Assembly: GCA_002104895.1 (NCBI GenBank)
Contig: MCFG01000002.1
Span: forward strand, 75,001-139,000
DNA: 64,000 nucleotides
From: Anaeromyces robustus
Taxonomy: Eukaryota; Neocallimastigomycota; Neocallimastigomycetes; Neocallimastigales; Neocallimastigaceae
Direction of reading: 5' to 3'
Part shown: one piece after another, positions 1 to 32,000 of the stretch
Layout of the letters: each line of letters opens with the position of its first letter
Position numbering within the stretch: position 1 is the first letter of the stretch
Made by a program: the position numbers and the translations under genes
The notes under the pieces: model-generated
Told to the model about the DNA's origin: nothing
The model's input: only the letters and a program-made list of their open reading frames with translations
The model's database searches: none

Positions 1-250
1 GGTAATTTATATTTAAGCTTTTTATTAAATAATTTATAAAATATTTTATTTCAATTAAATCAAATATTTTTTTATTTATTTTTCAAATTGTATTTTATTA
101 ATTTATATGAAAATCATTAAAACTTAATAAAATAATAATAATAATTTAATAGACAAATCTAATGAATAATATAATAATATTTTGTTGTTAATTATAATAT
201 TATGTATTATGCTATAATAATATTTTTCATTATAATTTTTATATTTATAG
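1..250. other. AT-rich DNA, probably intron of the Wee1-like gene
   Basis: Nothing coding is visible. An acceptor-like ATTTATAG ends at 250, directly before the first kinase exon, and the reading frame there needs one extra base from an upstream exon, so this stretch is read as part of an intron whose donor lies outside the window. Confidence 0.5.
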
Positions 251-2649
<2,399 letters not shown>

Positions 2650-2786
2650 TTATAAATATAAGTAAAATTTATATCTATTTAAATATATTGTTTTTTTAAT
2701 AACAATAAATAATAATAACAACAACAATAAATAATAATAATAATAATAATAATAATTATAATTATAATAATAATATATAACAATAT

Positions 2787-2818
<32 letters not shown>

Positions 2819-3183
2819 AATAATAATAATAAAATACATGTAAAAAGTCTATCTAAAAATATTAAAATAAAAAAAAAAAATTATATTAGTATATTTATAT
2901 AAATAGTAATATTTACATTTAGTTTTCTATGTATGTTTAATTTTTATATCTATAAAATTCTATTAAATAAAATAATACTAGTATTATTATAGATAATATA
3001 AAATGTTTATTTTTTATTTTTTATAAAAATTTATTAATTATTATGTATCATATAATATGAGGATTTTTTTTAAAAAAAAATTAAAACTAACATAAACAAA
3101 TATTATAATACATATATAATAAGTAATTATATACGTATCCTAATTGTTTTTTTTTTTTTTTTAAATTATATACATATCAAATT

Positions 3184-3222
<39 letters not shown>

Positions 3223-4942
3223 ATATAATTTTCTTATTATGGTAAAATATTAATGATTCACTATTTTATTATAGCCAATAATATGAAAACATATTAATTA
3301 AACATATAATTAATTTTTAATTATTAATTATTTTTTCTTATATAATGTTATTTATAATAATATATTATTAATATATTATTATAATATTAAAATATAAAAT
3401 GATATATTTATTTCATTAACATTGTCATATAAATATATAATTGTTTATTATAATTAGTCCGGTTTTTAGAGACTTTCAGAGACTATTTAAAAAAAAATAA
3501 TTATAATTAATAAAATTTGAAATTAAAGTTTAATTTATTTTTATTTTTTTTTTTCAATTTTTATATTTTCAAAATAATTTAATTAAAATTAATTAATAAG
3601 TATTCTTTTTTAAAAGTTAATTAAATTTTAAAAAGTTTTTTTTTAATTTTTTATTTTTTTTTTAATTGCAAATAAAATCTTACATACATAAGAAATTATT
3701 ATATTGAATATATTATATTAATATTAACGATATTTAAGTTAAATTAGTTAATAATAACTCTATACAAAATTATATAGATAGATTAATATAGGATTAATTA
3801 TAGAATTTCTTATCATATGACCATTTTATATTTATAAAAAATTGAATATTATAAAATGAATTTTTATTTCTTTCTTTTTATGTAATGACTAGTTATTTTA
3901 TAATAGTCAATATCTAAATAAATATATTATTTTTATATTTTTATAATTCGGATAAATAATAACCTATAAGATTAATTTTTAACATTAATTCTATAAATCA
4001 AAATATGATCAATATTAATTGTTGTTACAAAGATATATGTATATACTTTAAATTAAAATATGCAGTTACTATTTTAGTTAATTTTACAAAAAATAATATA
4101 AAATTAATTATTTTTCTAAGTAAAAAGTACTTTTTATATACACATAAAAGATTTAATTTAATAATTAGAGGTATTTAAATATAATGATAATTATTTTTTA
4201 ATATTAAATAGAAATATTTCTTTCTTTTTTTCTTTCTCCTTATATATATTTATTTTTCTATTTAATTATTTCAATTATTATTATAATCATTATATTTGTC
4301 ATATATAATTAATTATTATAATTATATATGATAAATTTAGTAAAACAAATGACCTGAAATGAAAAAAAAAAATTTTTTTTTCATTTTGAAATATATTATA
4401 AATCTTTATTTTATTTTATTAATTTAATAAAATTTCATTTATATTAAATAAATATTTCATACATAAAAAGTCTTATTATGTTTACTTTTTATTTTATATT
4501 ATAAAAATGATATATATTAATATTACATATTATTGTTTTATTCAATTATAAAATACTAATAATAAAGTTACTTTAAAAAAATTTTTTTAAAAAAATGATA
4601 AACCATATTATTATTGAAACTTAATTTTACCAGTTATATACATTATTAAAATTAATTATAATAAATTAAACATCTTTTTTTTTATTAATTATAATTTCTC
4701 ATACACTATAAATAATTCAGTTTTTCTTTTTTTTTTTTTTCTTTTTTTTTTATTGTTATTATTATTATTATAATATACTTATTTAATACTTAAATAAATA
4801 TATTTTTATTTGATTTGTGATTATTGTATACTGTGTAAAAAAATTTAAAGGTATTATTAATTATTTAGTATTACTAAAAAAAAAAAATGTATGCTAATAC
4901 TAAATTTTTGAAATATTTTTTAGGTTTTAATTATTTAAAATA
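2650..4942. other. Intergenic, AT-rich
   Basis: No open frame of note. It holds AAT-type repeats just after the kinase stop, a T tract at about 3184-3218, a short element-like motif AGTCCGGTTTTTAGAGAC near 3457, and an A/T palindrome at 4357-4388. The last 90 bases probably carry the leader of the next gene, including a possible 5' UTR intron (AAAG/GTATTA to TTTTTTAG, about 4850-4923). Confidence 0.6.
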
Positions 4943-5590
4943 ATGTCATCTCGTGGAAGTTACAGCAGTGGCTATTATTCTAATGGTGCTTTTTTTAATA
5001 GAAATGCACCATTAGTTTCTTATGGTAATAATCAACGTGATTACCAAAAACCATCCAACCCCTATGGGTATGTTAAAACATTTTATATTATATATTATAA
5101 ATATTAAATATTAAAGACTTTTTATATTATAATATGAATAGTTTTTATTTTTGTTTTTTTTTTATATTTTTTGCTTTTCTTCTCTTTTCTTTTATCTTTT
5201 ATTTTATTATCTTTTATTTTATTATATCATTTATTATTATTATTATTATTTTATTTTATTATTTTATTTTACTATATTTTATTTAATTTTTTTTATTTTA
5301 TTAAATTCCCTACCTATTTCGTTTTTTAATAAATTATTTTTCCTTATATTATAATTATTCAATTATAAAAATTCCTTATATATTACAATTATTCAATTTT
5401 AACACTTTCTAAATAATATATAAATGAAATAATAATTTAAAAAAAAAATAATTGAATAAAATAAAGCAATCCATTTGGTTCAAGCACTAGTGCTTTATAC
5501 AGAAGTTCTAATGGTACCTACATTAATACATGTAATGGAAGTTACAGATATGTTGGTCCAAAGAGTAGAAACCAACAACACCAAGTTTAA
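4943..5590 (+). CDS. Small Gly/Ser/Tyr/Asn-rich protein, 82 aa
   Basis: Two exons, 4943-5067 and 5467-5590, joined by a 399-bp GT-AG intron that keeps frame; total 82 codons plus stop. The product starts MSSRGSYSSGYYSNGAFFN and has repeated GSY, NG and YxG motifs, with no signal peptide, membrane segment or recognisable domain. The codons are less AT-skewed than the flanks, which supports real coding. A likely 5' UTR intron ends about 20 bases upstream. I do not recognise the family. The composition resembles small low-complexity RNA-associated or structural proteins, but that is only a resemblance. Confidence 0.6.
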
Positions 5591-6189
5591 ATATATTTAT
5601 TTATAGATGCAAATTAAAAAAAAATAATAATGAAATAAAATAATATAAAATATTCATTAATATTAATAAATTACCTATAAATATATAATAACTTAATTAT
5701 TATTATCTATAAAATAAGAAGAGAAAAAATATTAATGTAAAACATAAAAATAAATATAATAATTTATGAATTTCAAGCCCTTAATAAGCAAGTCTAATAA
5801 TATGAATATATCGTTAATCTTTTTATAGAATAGTATAATTCTCTCTTCTTTTTAATATTTAATATAATGACTAATATATATTATGAAAATATATCATATT
5901 TTAAATCAATGAGAAATAAGATAAAAAATGAAAAACCTTTTTTTAATATACACTCATATTCACCTATACACATGCAATAAAATAAAATAACCTTTGTGTT
6001 TTATTTAGAAATTAATAATCACATATTTAGAAAATTTATTTAAATTATGTATTTTCTTTATTTTTTTTTAATAACATTTCCTAGTTCAAGAGATAGAAAT
6101 CCCTAATATATAGATATTATTTTAGTATTTTTATCTTTTTTTTTTTTTTATTTATTATAATTTGAAAAACACCAAATATGATACCATTT

Positions 6190-6228
<39 letters not shown>

Positions 6229-6768
6229 TTAATAATATCATATAAACTCGTTTAATATATATATTATATTAAAAAAAAATAATGATGAATATATTTTTTA
6301 AATTATAAAAATATTAAATAAAAATTTTTTATCTTAAGATATTCAAAGAACTCAAAGAACTAATAACTATTATTATACATCACGTTCATATATTTCTATA
6401 ATATATAGTTTTTTATTATATGAATTTTATAGTTAATTATGTAATTTTATAACTATTTTATTTTATTTTATTTTAATTATTTTTTATTTTTAATTTCTAT
6501 TTTTTTTTTTTTATAATTGAATATTAATTTTTTTTAAATAAGGAAATATATATAATACTTAATAAATTATGAATAAATGTAAAAAAAAAAAATATAATTA
6601 AATAATAAAAATATATATATTCAATTAAAATTCTTTTCAAATATTACTTAATAAAATTATGAGAAAAAAATATTGTTGAAATCTTTATAGTTAAATACCT
6701 AAAAGATTAGAGATATTATAATAATATATATGAATTATAAAAAATATTACGAAAACTATTTTAATATA

Positions 6769-6847
<79 letters not shown>

Positions 6848-7751
6848 TATTATGTATATCATATATCATTATGTAGTTTTTATTTTTTTTAATATAATCA
6901 TATTTATATAATAATAAAATACATATAATAAATAGATTAGTAATAAATAATAATAGTATATTAATAATATAAATTAGAAAAATAAAAAATTTAAATAAAA
7001 ATAAAAATTATAATAAGAAAATGATAATACGTTTTAAATATTTTTTTATACAAAATTAGATTAGACCTATTTATAACTTGAATTTTTTTTCTTTTAAAGA
7101 TATAAAACATTCGTAAAAAAAGCTTCTTAATCATAACTATCTTTAATATTATATTATTATTAATAGTCTATTTTATAGCTGTATCACTTTTAGTCATGCC
7201 GATTTTGGACTGTACTCCTTTTAACAGAATTTTATAGATAAAATTATGAACTTGGGTAATAACAAATAATGGATAGAGATAAAAACTGGAATTCGAAATG
7301 AAACAACATATATTAAAATAAAGGTTACGATTGATTATATTATTAAACAATTATATTAGAAATATTATATATTATAATTAATTATTTTTAATTAGTAGTT
7401 TATCCATAATATTAAAGGATCGATCTAAGTTAAGTAAATATATAAATAAATATTACAAATGTATCTTTTATTATTATTTCAATTAGTATACTTTTAAAAT
7501 AATATAAATAAATAATAATAATAATAATAAAAACTAGATAATTAAATATAATTTATAAAATATTGTTTTAAATATATCTAATTTATTTTTATTATATTTT
7601 TTTTATTTTTCTACTATTTTTTTATATAATTTTTATTTATATAATTTATATATTGAAAAAAAAAATTTTTTAAATATGTTTTTTATATTATTTTATATAT
7701 TTTTAAATTTTTATTTTTTTTTATATTTTTTTATTATACTCTCTTTTATTA

Positions 7752-7789
<38 letters not shown>

Positions 7790-8188
7790 TTATATTTATA
7801 TTTATATTTATTTTTTTTTTTACTATTTATTTAATTATTTGCTGATTTAAATATGTATTAAGGTATAAAAATGGAAAACGCATTGTATATAATTATTATA
7901 TTATTACTTTTAATTTTAAAAACATGTATGATAATATAAAATTATTATATTTTTAATATGTCTTTTTATTTTTATTTTTATTTTTATTTTTTTTTTATTC
8001 AATTACTTATAAAAACAAGTATTATTTATTGTTATTATTTATTTATTTATTTATTTTATTTATTTATCTTTATTTATTTATATTTTATAATATTATATAT
8101 TATTTAAGAAATTGAAATAAAAAAAATAAAATAAATAAAATAAATAAAACAAAATAAAATAATATTAATAATAAAAAATAAAGCATAA
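5591..8188. other. Intergenic, AT-rich with microsatellites
   Basis: No gene is supported. It holds a 32-base A run near 6195-6226, an AAT array at 6766-6845, an ATT array near 7745-7785 and TTTA/ATTT arrays near 8040. A slightly GC-richer patch at 7160-7350 has a 60-codon minus-strand frame without recognisable similarity; it may be a decayed element. Confidence 0.6.
6766..6845. repeat. AAT microsatellite
   Basis: Nearly uninterrupted AAT triplets in intergenic DNA. Confidence 0.95.
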
Positions 8189-11100
8189 TTATTTTTTGAA
8201 AACAGCTTTCTCTAAAGCATTTAATAAATTTTCATAATTTCCAGGTGCATGATCAAAAAACATGCTTTTTGCAAATGTTAATTCAGAAAATTGTTCTTTT
8301 ACATCATCACATCGTAGTAAAATTACTCTTTTCATATTCATATTTTTATTAGGAAGAGTAGAAGGAGTTCTAGAATAATATTTTGAGGATTTCTTAGCAT
8401 GATTAGAGGTATAAAGACGTCCTCCTTGTTTATTATCTTCAAATCCTTGTTGCTGATTTATTAACATTGAATTATAATATAATGAATCATTATTATCATT
8501 GTTATGCAGTGCTTTTAATTTTTCAATACTTTTCTTTTTATTTTCATTTGTAACATTAAGTTCTATTATATCATCTTCACTATTTTCATAATCAGTATAT
8601 GCATCAGCATCTACAGTTATTTCTTTTTCATTTTTATCTACTTTTTTCCCTTTATCTGTACTAGTAGATGCAACATTTACTTCATTCATTTCAATGTCTT
8701 GATCTATTTCAGTATCCATATTGCTATTTAATTCATCTTCCTCCTTAATTCGATTATTATATATTTGATCTTTAGTATTAAGATTATGAATAGAATCAAT
8801 TATCATATCTACATAGGCTGAATTTTTGTTTTTTGTATAGTTAAATCTCTTGGTATCATCATCCGATTCAATACATTCATCGTATAAAGGCATTTCTGGT
8901 AAGTTATTTATTTCATAATTTGAAGATTCCATAACTGGTATATCTGCTGTCTCAATGATATATATTATACCAGGTGGTACTAATTTTTCAGTATTCATAT
9001 GTTTTTTTAATTGAAGAAATTTATCCCAAAACCAATTTAATTCTTTTCCAGAATTATTTTTATTAAAAGTTGCTAATGATCTTGAAAATATTTCTTCTGC
9101 TAATCCATGATTTTTTTCATCTAATAATTCATCAGCACAATTTCTTAAATCAGTTAAAATACCAATTGATAATCTTGGTATAATATCATAATGATTAACA
9201 ATAGATGTTACAAAACTTCTACAATAAATTGCTAATTCTTCTTGCATACAACTTGGTGTTCCATAGGAATATACATGAAGAGGTCGATTTGGTGGTAATT
9301 TTGATTCAACACTAGTAACATAAGGTTTATCAGGATTTAACCATAATAAACCAAGCATTGCAGCCACACCACCACCTAAACTATGACCACATAAAACTAA
9401 ACCATAATCAGGGTAATCATTTAATGCTACTCTTACAATATTATGAATAACTGAATTTGGTTGAGAAATTATCTTTGCTGATTGATATATACCACTATGA
9501 ACATGATAATCTTTTCCATTAAAATTAATATTAGCATAGTCAAACTCTAAATCAATAATAAAATCATAAAAGCCTAAAGTTCCTCTAAGAGTAACAATAA
9601 CTAATTAAAAATCATAAATTATCAGTAATTATTTATTATAAATATTTATTTTTAATATTTATTATACAAAAATATAATATCATATTATTATTAGTTAATA
9701 TTAATATTAGTTAATATTAATATTTTTTATTTAATTAATAACACAGAAATTATAATTTATATATATATATATATTAAATAAATTAAATAATTAAATTTTA
9801 AAATACTTACTTGCTTTCATATCATGATCAACAGATATAATATGTACAATATTATTTGTTGTTGATGTAGTTTTTGAAGAATATGAAGAATATAATATAT
9901 TTTCAAGAGGGGTATTAGTATGTATTGAAAAAGCATAGTCATTTGGGTGTAAATATGTATCAACTGTAGTTGTTGTACGCATATCACCAATATCTAAAAC
10001 ACGCATAAAATGTCTCCCATAAACACCACTTGCGAATTTTATGAACCTATTTTATAATTTCATAATTAAAAATAAAATAATAATTATTATTATTGCATAT
10101 TTATTAATATATTTACTATTTTTCCTATTTTTAATTATAGATATTAAATATATATATATATATATATTTACTTTGAAATATTTTTTATAAAATGTTGTTT
10201 TGGATATATATATTTTTCTATATTAATTTCAGGTATATTTTTCTCATTATTTTCTAAGGGTGATATCTCTTGTGAGCTTGCACGACTTAATATATCGCTA
10301 TCTAATTTATCCGATATTGAAGAAACAAATGAAGGTGAATAATTATTCATATTATGTAATGCTTCTTCTAAAAATGATTTTTTATCATCATCTGAATGAG
10401 ATGGTGAATCAGTTTTAAGTTTTAAGTCATTATTTTTTGAAGATTTTGAAAGTGTCAATGTTGATAATAATAATTGTGCAGTTTCATTTCTTGTTTCTTT
10501 TGGTGATTTATCCTTTGATTTACTTGAATTTGAATTATCATTTTTATCTATGTTTGTATCATCCATTTTATTTTGATTATTCATTAATGAAAAAAAATCA
10601 TCTTCTTCAGATTCTATAAGTTTTATTGGTACAGATTCTAAATATGAATTTCCTTCATAAAGTAAAGTTAATTTTCTTTTTTTTAAAATAGTTTCATAAG
10701 TCATAATTTGCAAACATGCATATGCCGTAATAGCTTTTATGAAATTAATAGAACGTAAACCTTTTTTAATAACATTTTTTTCGTTTTTAACATAATTTTT
10801 AATTTCGGATTGGACTAAATATAATAACGCAGATATTTCACGAGATGTTTCAGTTTTTCCAAATAAACTGTCTAAAACATTTAAAGCTTCTTCTGCCCAC
10901 TTTTATATTTCAATTTAATATACAATTATATTAATTATGTTAATAAGGTATCAATATCAAGTTGAAATTTTATATATTTTTCATATATTAATATTTATCA
11001 TGTATATATAAATAATAGCATTATATATATTATACATATATAAATATTTTATTATATAGTTTATACCTTAAAAGTATATCTTAGACCTTTTTGTGCCAAA

Positions 11101-11687
11101 TGAAAAGAAGTTAATGTCATTATTTCAGTTGCTGAAAAAGTATTGTTAATTACATTTATTCCAAAATCTGTACATGCATCAAGTGCTTTTATAAAACTAT
11201 TAGGATTTCTGAAATTATGTCATGTAATGTAAGGATAATTAATAAAATATATGAATATATATATAATTAAGAGTATATATATGTAATTGTTAATTATAAT
11301 TAATAAATTTGGTTATATATAATATATATAATTATTATAATAAAAAAATATGAAATATTCTTACTCATTTTCTTCATCTCTATGAATTGACCTTGCAATT
11401 TTTATTGCTCTAATTAATACATTTCTACTTAAATCAAAAGAAGCATCAGTACCTGCTTTTGCTAGTTCATATAATGTATCTACTACACTTGAAGCAGTTC
11501 TTATAGTTAAACATGAAGAAGTTGTCATTGAAGTGATTCTTGACGCTATTGATGAGGGTAATAAACATGGCCTTTCTAAATTTTTTTTCTCTTGGGTTAT
11601 TAATGAATTATCAGTATTATTATTATTATTATTGTTATTATCATCATCAGTTTCATTTATATTTTCTTTTCCTTTTCCTTTGTCCAT
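8189..11687 (-). CDS. Class 3 lipase, sn1-diacylglycerol-lipase type
   Basis: Predicted alpha/beta-hydrolase of the lipase class 3 family, close to the DAGL type that cleaves the sn-1 acyl chain of diacylglycerol. Exons on the minus strand are 11687-11365, 11208-11067, 10899-10172, 10046-9811 and 9600-8189; phases agree and give about 946 residues. The start is the ATG of MDKGKGKEN. The N-terminal part is helical with an acidic Asn run; exon 3 carries a serine-rich acidic insert; exon 4 has GVYGRHFM. Exon 5 carries VTLRGTLGFYDFIIDLEF, where the oxyanion-side LRGT motif lies, then the nucleophile elbow GHSLGGGVAAM and a YGTPSC strand. NHYDIIPRLS and LRNCADELL follow, before a long acidic insertion and a C-terminal strand with a DHAPGNYENLL motif that likely supplies the catalytic histidine. 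Unlike animal DAGL no cluster of four transmembrane segments is seen, so it is probably cytosolic or peripherally bound. Confidence 0.83.
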
Positions 11688-21448
<9,761 letters not shown>

Positions 21449-22176
21449 TATTACTATTTTTCTTATTTAGTAGTAATTGTTTCATTTAAAATATTCAATA
21501 TAAAGTAGGTCAAAAAAAAAATCATGAAATGAACGTTGAATAATAATTATATTAAAAAAAATTAATAAATTAAGGTTTATAATATTTTTAAAAATTTAGT
21601 AATTTTAGTATTTTATATCATCACAGTTTAATATGTATAGATACTGAATTATTTTAATTCTTCAAAATTATTTTTACATTATCTTATAAAAAGGTTCATT
21701 TCAATTGTACGAAATCATAGCAAAACAATTATATACTGAATTTTTTTGCATTCTTTTTGAATAAAATTTATATTAGGAAACTAAAAATATATACATAATA
21801 AAACAAAATATTAAATAAATATATATATAAAATAAAAATTAATCAAATTAATAAGTCTATACTTAGTTTAATTAATTATATTCAAATAATAATTTTAATC
21901 TGAATAAACTTATTTCACATTTATATAAAAAATTTTAATTAAGGAAAAATATATTAAAAATTTCAAAAGTTTAATTATAAAGTATATATTTCTAAATATT
22001 TATACTTTTAATTAATAAAAATATATGTTTAAACCATAAATTTATAAAATCATTAGGAAATCACAATATATCAAATAAATTAAATCAACAATTTAATAAT
22101 ATAAAAAAAAAAAAATAAAAAAATAATAAAAATCAAAAATTAAATAATTATTATTTATAATTTTTTATGTAAAAAA
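21449..22176. other. Divergent intergenic region
   Basis: 728 bp between the start of the giant gene (-) and TRM11 (+), so it should hold both promoters. It is uniformly AT-rich with A and T tracts. I see no clear element. Confidence 0.6.
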
Positions 22177-23873
22177 ATGATTCCATATTTAGTTTATTTT
22201 GTTCAATTCCACGAAGATTTTAGACTTCCAGGTTAATATTAAAGAATTATCTTAATTAAAAAGATTTATAACATTATTTTTTTTATCAATTACATGATAT
22301 TAAATAAAATTTTTATATAATAAATAAATAAATAGAACTCGAAGCTTTATCAAAACTAGAAAATGTCAAAATAAAATTTAATCGAGAAGATTATTCAAAT
22401 GATGTAATGATATTATTAACTTATAATTAATACATATTATTATTCTATTTTCTATATATACTTAAATTAATAAATTATAATTTTAATTTTAATTTTAAAT
22501 TTTGTCTTTTTTTTTAATTATATTATATTAGAATCCTTTTTTTATAGTAGAAATTGAATCAGATGAAGAAGCAAAACGTTTAATAAGACGTTCAATTTTA
22601 ACAAAGTATAATTCAAAATAATAATATGAAAATAAAACAATGATTCAAAAAAAAAAAGCTATTTCAATATCAATTTTCATCTTAATTACTAATAATTTTT
22701 ATATATATAATAGATATATTATTCAGTTATGGACAACCGGTAATAATTATCCAGAAGTATACAAAAATTTAAAAAACTTTGACCCAGAAAAATATGTAAT
22801 TTTTATTATTAATAATTAATTATTAAAATTTTTAATCTTTATATTTAATTAATAAATTTTCATCTTATTATATATAATTTTCTTAATAACCTCATGTTAT
22901 ATATAATTTTGAAAAATAACTATAATAATTAATATAAATTAATATAATTTAGAAACCATATGAAACTTCAACATTTAAATTTATGGTTGAAACCTACAAT
23001 GGAACAAGAACTATGAAAGAACAAGTTGATATTATTAATACTTTTTCATTTCTTCCATTCAAAGGTAGTATTGATTTAAAAAAACCTGATAATACCTTTA
23101 TGGTATTGGAAAAATATCCTTCTCCAACAGAGCAACCATGCAAAATTTATATGGGTAAATTAGTTGGTGTTGGAAATAGACAATTAGTTGCAACTTATGA
23201 TTTAAAGAAAAGAAAATACTTGGGTACAACTTCTATGGATGCTGAATTGTCCTTAATTATGTCTAACATGGCTTTAGTATGATATCAATTAATATTTTAT
23301 TATATCATATTATATATATTATTATTAAAAAAAATAGGAGCAATATAATAATAATAATTTATATTTATTAATATTAATTTAAAAATAGGTTCATCAAAAT
23401 TCATTAGTTTTAGACCCATTTGTTGGCACAGGTAGTTTTTTAATTACATGCTCGCATTATGGTGCCTTTACATTAGGAAGTGATATTGATGGAAGACAAA
23501 TTAGAGGCAAAGGAAAAACTAGTATTAAAACAAATGTAGAACAATATAATATGAAAAAGAGAGTTTTAGGAACTATAGTTAGCGATATGGGTAATAATAA
23601 ATTCAATTAATAATCTCTAATTTATTCATATATAATCTTAACTGTTAAATATTTATTTATTTATGAAAAAAAAATTAATAATTCTTTTGTTTATAATTCA
23701 TAAATAAAATAATAAATTTCAATAATAAAAATTATATAAAAATCTGGCAGCTCATCATCCATGGAGAAATAATGGTGAATTATTTGATGCTATCGTAACT
23801 GATGTAAATATATAAACATAGTTAAAAAAATTATTTATATAATAGAAATAGAAATAGAAATATTAATACATTA

Positions 23874-23927
<54 letters not shown>

Positions 23928-24358
23928 CATAATTATTTAAATACCTAAATCTGATTATAGCCTCCATGTAAATATTTATATATTAATTTTAAATATCAAT
24001 ACATATTGATTTGTAGTCATAATAATAATAATAATAATATATTATAATATATTATTTTTAAATATTTAATAATAATAGATGGTGTTCGTGCTGGCGCTAA
24101 AAAAATTGGTTTAAATACGGATAAATATGATGCACCACCACCAACAAAAAGAAGTGTTATGAATCCAAGATATCCATTAACTGTTCCTTATGAAATGGAG
24201 CAAGTTTTAATGGATTTAATTGAATTTGCTAGTAAATATCTCGTCATCGGTGGTCGTTTAGTTTATTGGTTACCAACTAACTCAGAAGAGTAAAATTTTA
24301 AATATTTAAAATTTAGATATTTATATTTTATTTTAAAATAATTATTTAAATAGTGATA

Positions 24359-24394
<36 letters not shown>

Positions 24395-24796
24395 TTTAAA
24401 TAATAATCAATATATATAGATATAATATAAATGATATTCCACAACATCCATCATTAAAATTAATAGCTAATAGTGAACAATCTTTTGGAAAATGGAGTAG
24501 ACGTTTAATTACTATGGAAAAAATTAAAAAATATGAAGATATTCGTCTTACAGGTGAAGGTAATACTGGTCACTATCAATTTAGACAATTTTATTTTTAC
24601 GGAAAGGTATATTGAAAATAATATTAATTGATAAATTAAAATACATCATTTAATATTAGTTTAAAATTAATATAATTTTCATTTAATAATTATAAATTAG
24701 GATGAACAAAAATTAGATGAAGATAAAGAACTCAAGAAAGAAATGTCAAAAGAAGAATTAGAGAAGGATAATGTTAAAAGAACCAAACATGAATAA
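22177..24796 (+). CDS. TRM11: tRNA (guanine10-N2)-methyltransferase catalytic subunit Trm11
   Basis: In known systems Trm11, with its partner Trm112, makes N2-methylguanosine at position 10 of tRNA in the cytoplasm. Eleven exons are read: 22177-22231, 22336-22403, 22532-22605, 22714-22795, 22953-23276, 23389-23590, 23751-23803, 23961-23967, 24079-24289, 24420-24606 and 24701-24796. Their sum is 452 codons plus stop with all phases consistent, matching the family length. The N-terminal part (MIPYLVYFVQFHEDFRLPE) fits the ferredoxin-like/THUMP region. LVLDPFVGTGSFLITCSHYG is the SAM-binding motif, GSDIDGRQIRG the next acidic strand, and DPPYGVRAG the catalytic motif, here split over three exons. 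The tail is charged. The eighth exon is only 7 nt long. Confidence 0.93.
23874..23928. repeat. ATT microsatellite in TRM11 intron
   Basis: About 55 bp of ATT repeat in the intron upstream of the 7-nt micro-exon. Confidence 0.95.
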
Positions 24797-25139
24797 ATAT
24801 AAAACAATTATCTTTTTTTTTTTTTTTTTAATAAATTATTAGAATTTTTTAGAAATATGTATTATAGAAATTTAAATGAAGTTATACACATGTTAATAAT
24901 AAATCATAAAATATATATGTTATATTTAAATTATTTTTAGCATCTATTAATTTATTAAAATTTTATTTCTTTATATATACTTATCATTACAACGTTTATT
25001 TTCATTAATATAAAAAAAAATAATAATAAATATACATCATAAAAAAGCTATTTATTTTTATTACATTTATAATTATTTTTACTTAATCATGATTCAATTT
25101 TTTTTTGTTAATGTAATATTTTAATCAATTTTAATAACT
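24797..25139. other. Convergent 3' intergenic region
   Basis: 343 bp between the stops of TRM11 and the WDR6-like gene. It contains a T tract near 24812-24830 and AATAAA-like motifs on both strands; it presumably holds both polyadenylation sites. Confidence 0.6.
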
Positions 25140-31234
<6,095 letters not shown>

Positions 31235-32000
31235 TTTATATTCTGTAAAAGTTTCTATAATCTGTATACTAAAATAAAATTAAACTAAAATGTGGATATA
31301 ATTAAGAATATATTATAATGTAAGATATAATAAAATTTTATTTTTAAAAAAAAATTTTAAAAGATCAAATATATTGTAATTGATTGGTAATTAATTAATA
31401 AGATCAACAAAAATTATTAATTAAAAATAATATAAATTCAACAAAAGTATTATTTATAATATTCAAAAAAGATAAATTTTTCTATAAAAAACCTTACATT
31501 TATTAATATATATTTATATAATGTATAAAAATAATAATAACTATCTTTATGTTATTACAAATATTCCAAAAAAGCAATTAAATAAAATAAAAAAGAAATA
31601 TATATATGTATATAATTTAATATTTATTGTTTATTTTATTTATATATTTAATTACTGTAATTACAAACAAATAAATATAAAATATGAAAGATAGAATAAT
31701 AATAAATGTCTCGATTTTCAATTATAAAAAAAAAATTCTAATAAGTTTTTTAAAGTTTAAAATCATTATATTTTTAAGCTGATGATATTATTACTAATGA
31801 TGAAAAAAATACATATCACTTTATATATAAATAGTAATATTTCTTCTAAATTTTAATATTTCAATAATATCTGTGACATTTTAAAAATAAAAAAATACTA
31901 AAATATAATAAATAAATTTTAATAAATATCAAAAAAATTTTAACATTTTTTCAATATTTATAATATAAATAATAATTTTAGAAATATTTATTTTTTATAT
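31235..32000. other. Intergenic with first copy of a 74-bp direct repeat
   Basis: Lies between the WDR6-like start and the Zn2Cys6 gene stop. AT-rich, no coding. Bases 31620-31693 are identical to 32334-32407 within the next gene's first intron. Confidence 0.7.
31620..31693 (+). repeat. 74-bp direct repeat, copy 1
   Basis: Identical by eye to 32334-32407 at an offset of 714 bases. The unit includes ATTACTGTAATTACAAACAA. Copy 1 lies just downstream of the zinc-cluster gene. Confidence 0.93.

Noticed and set aside
7160-7350. 60-codon minus frame with a TACAGTCC-like motif, considered as a Tc1-type element
   Set aside because: No inverted partner end and no transposase similarity were found.
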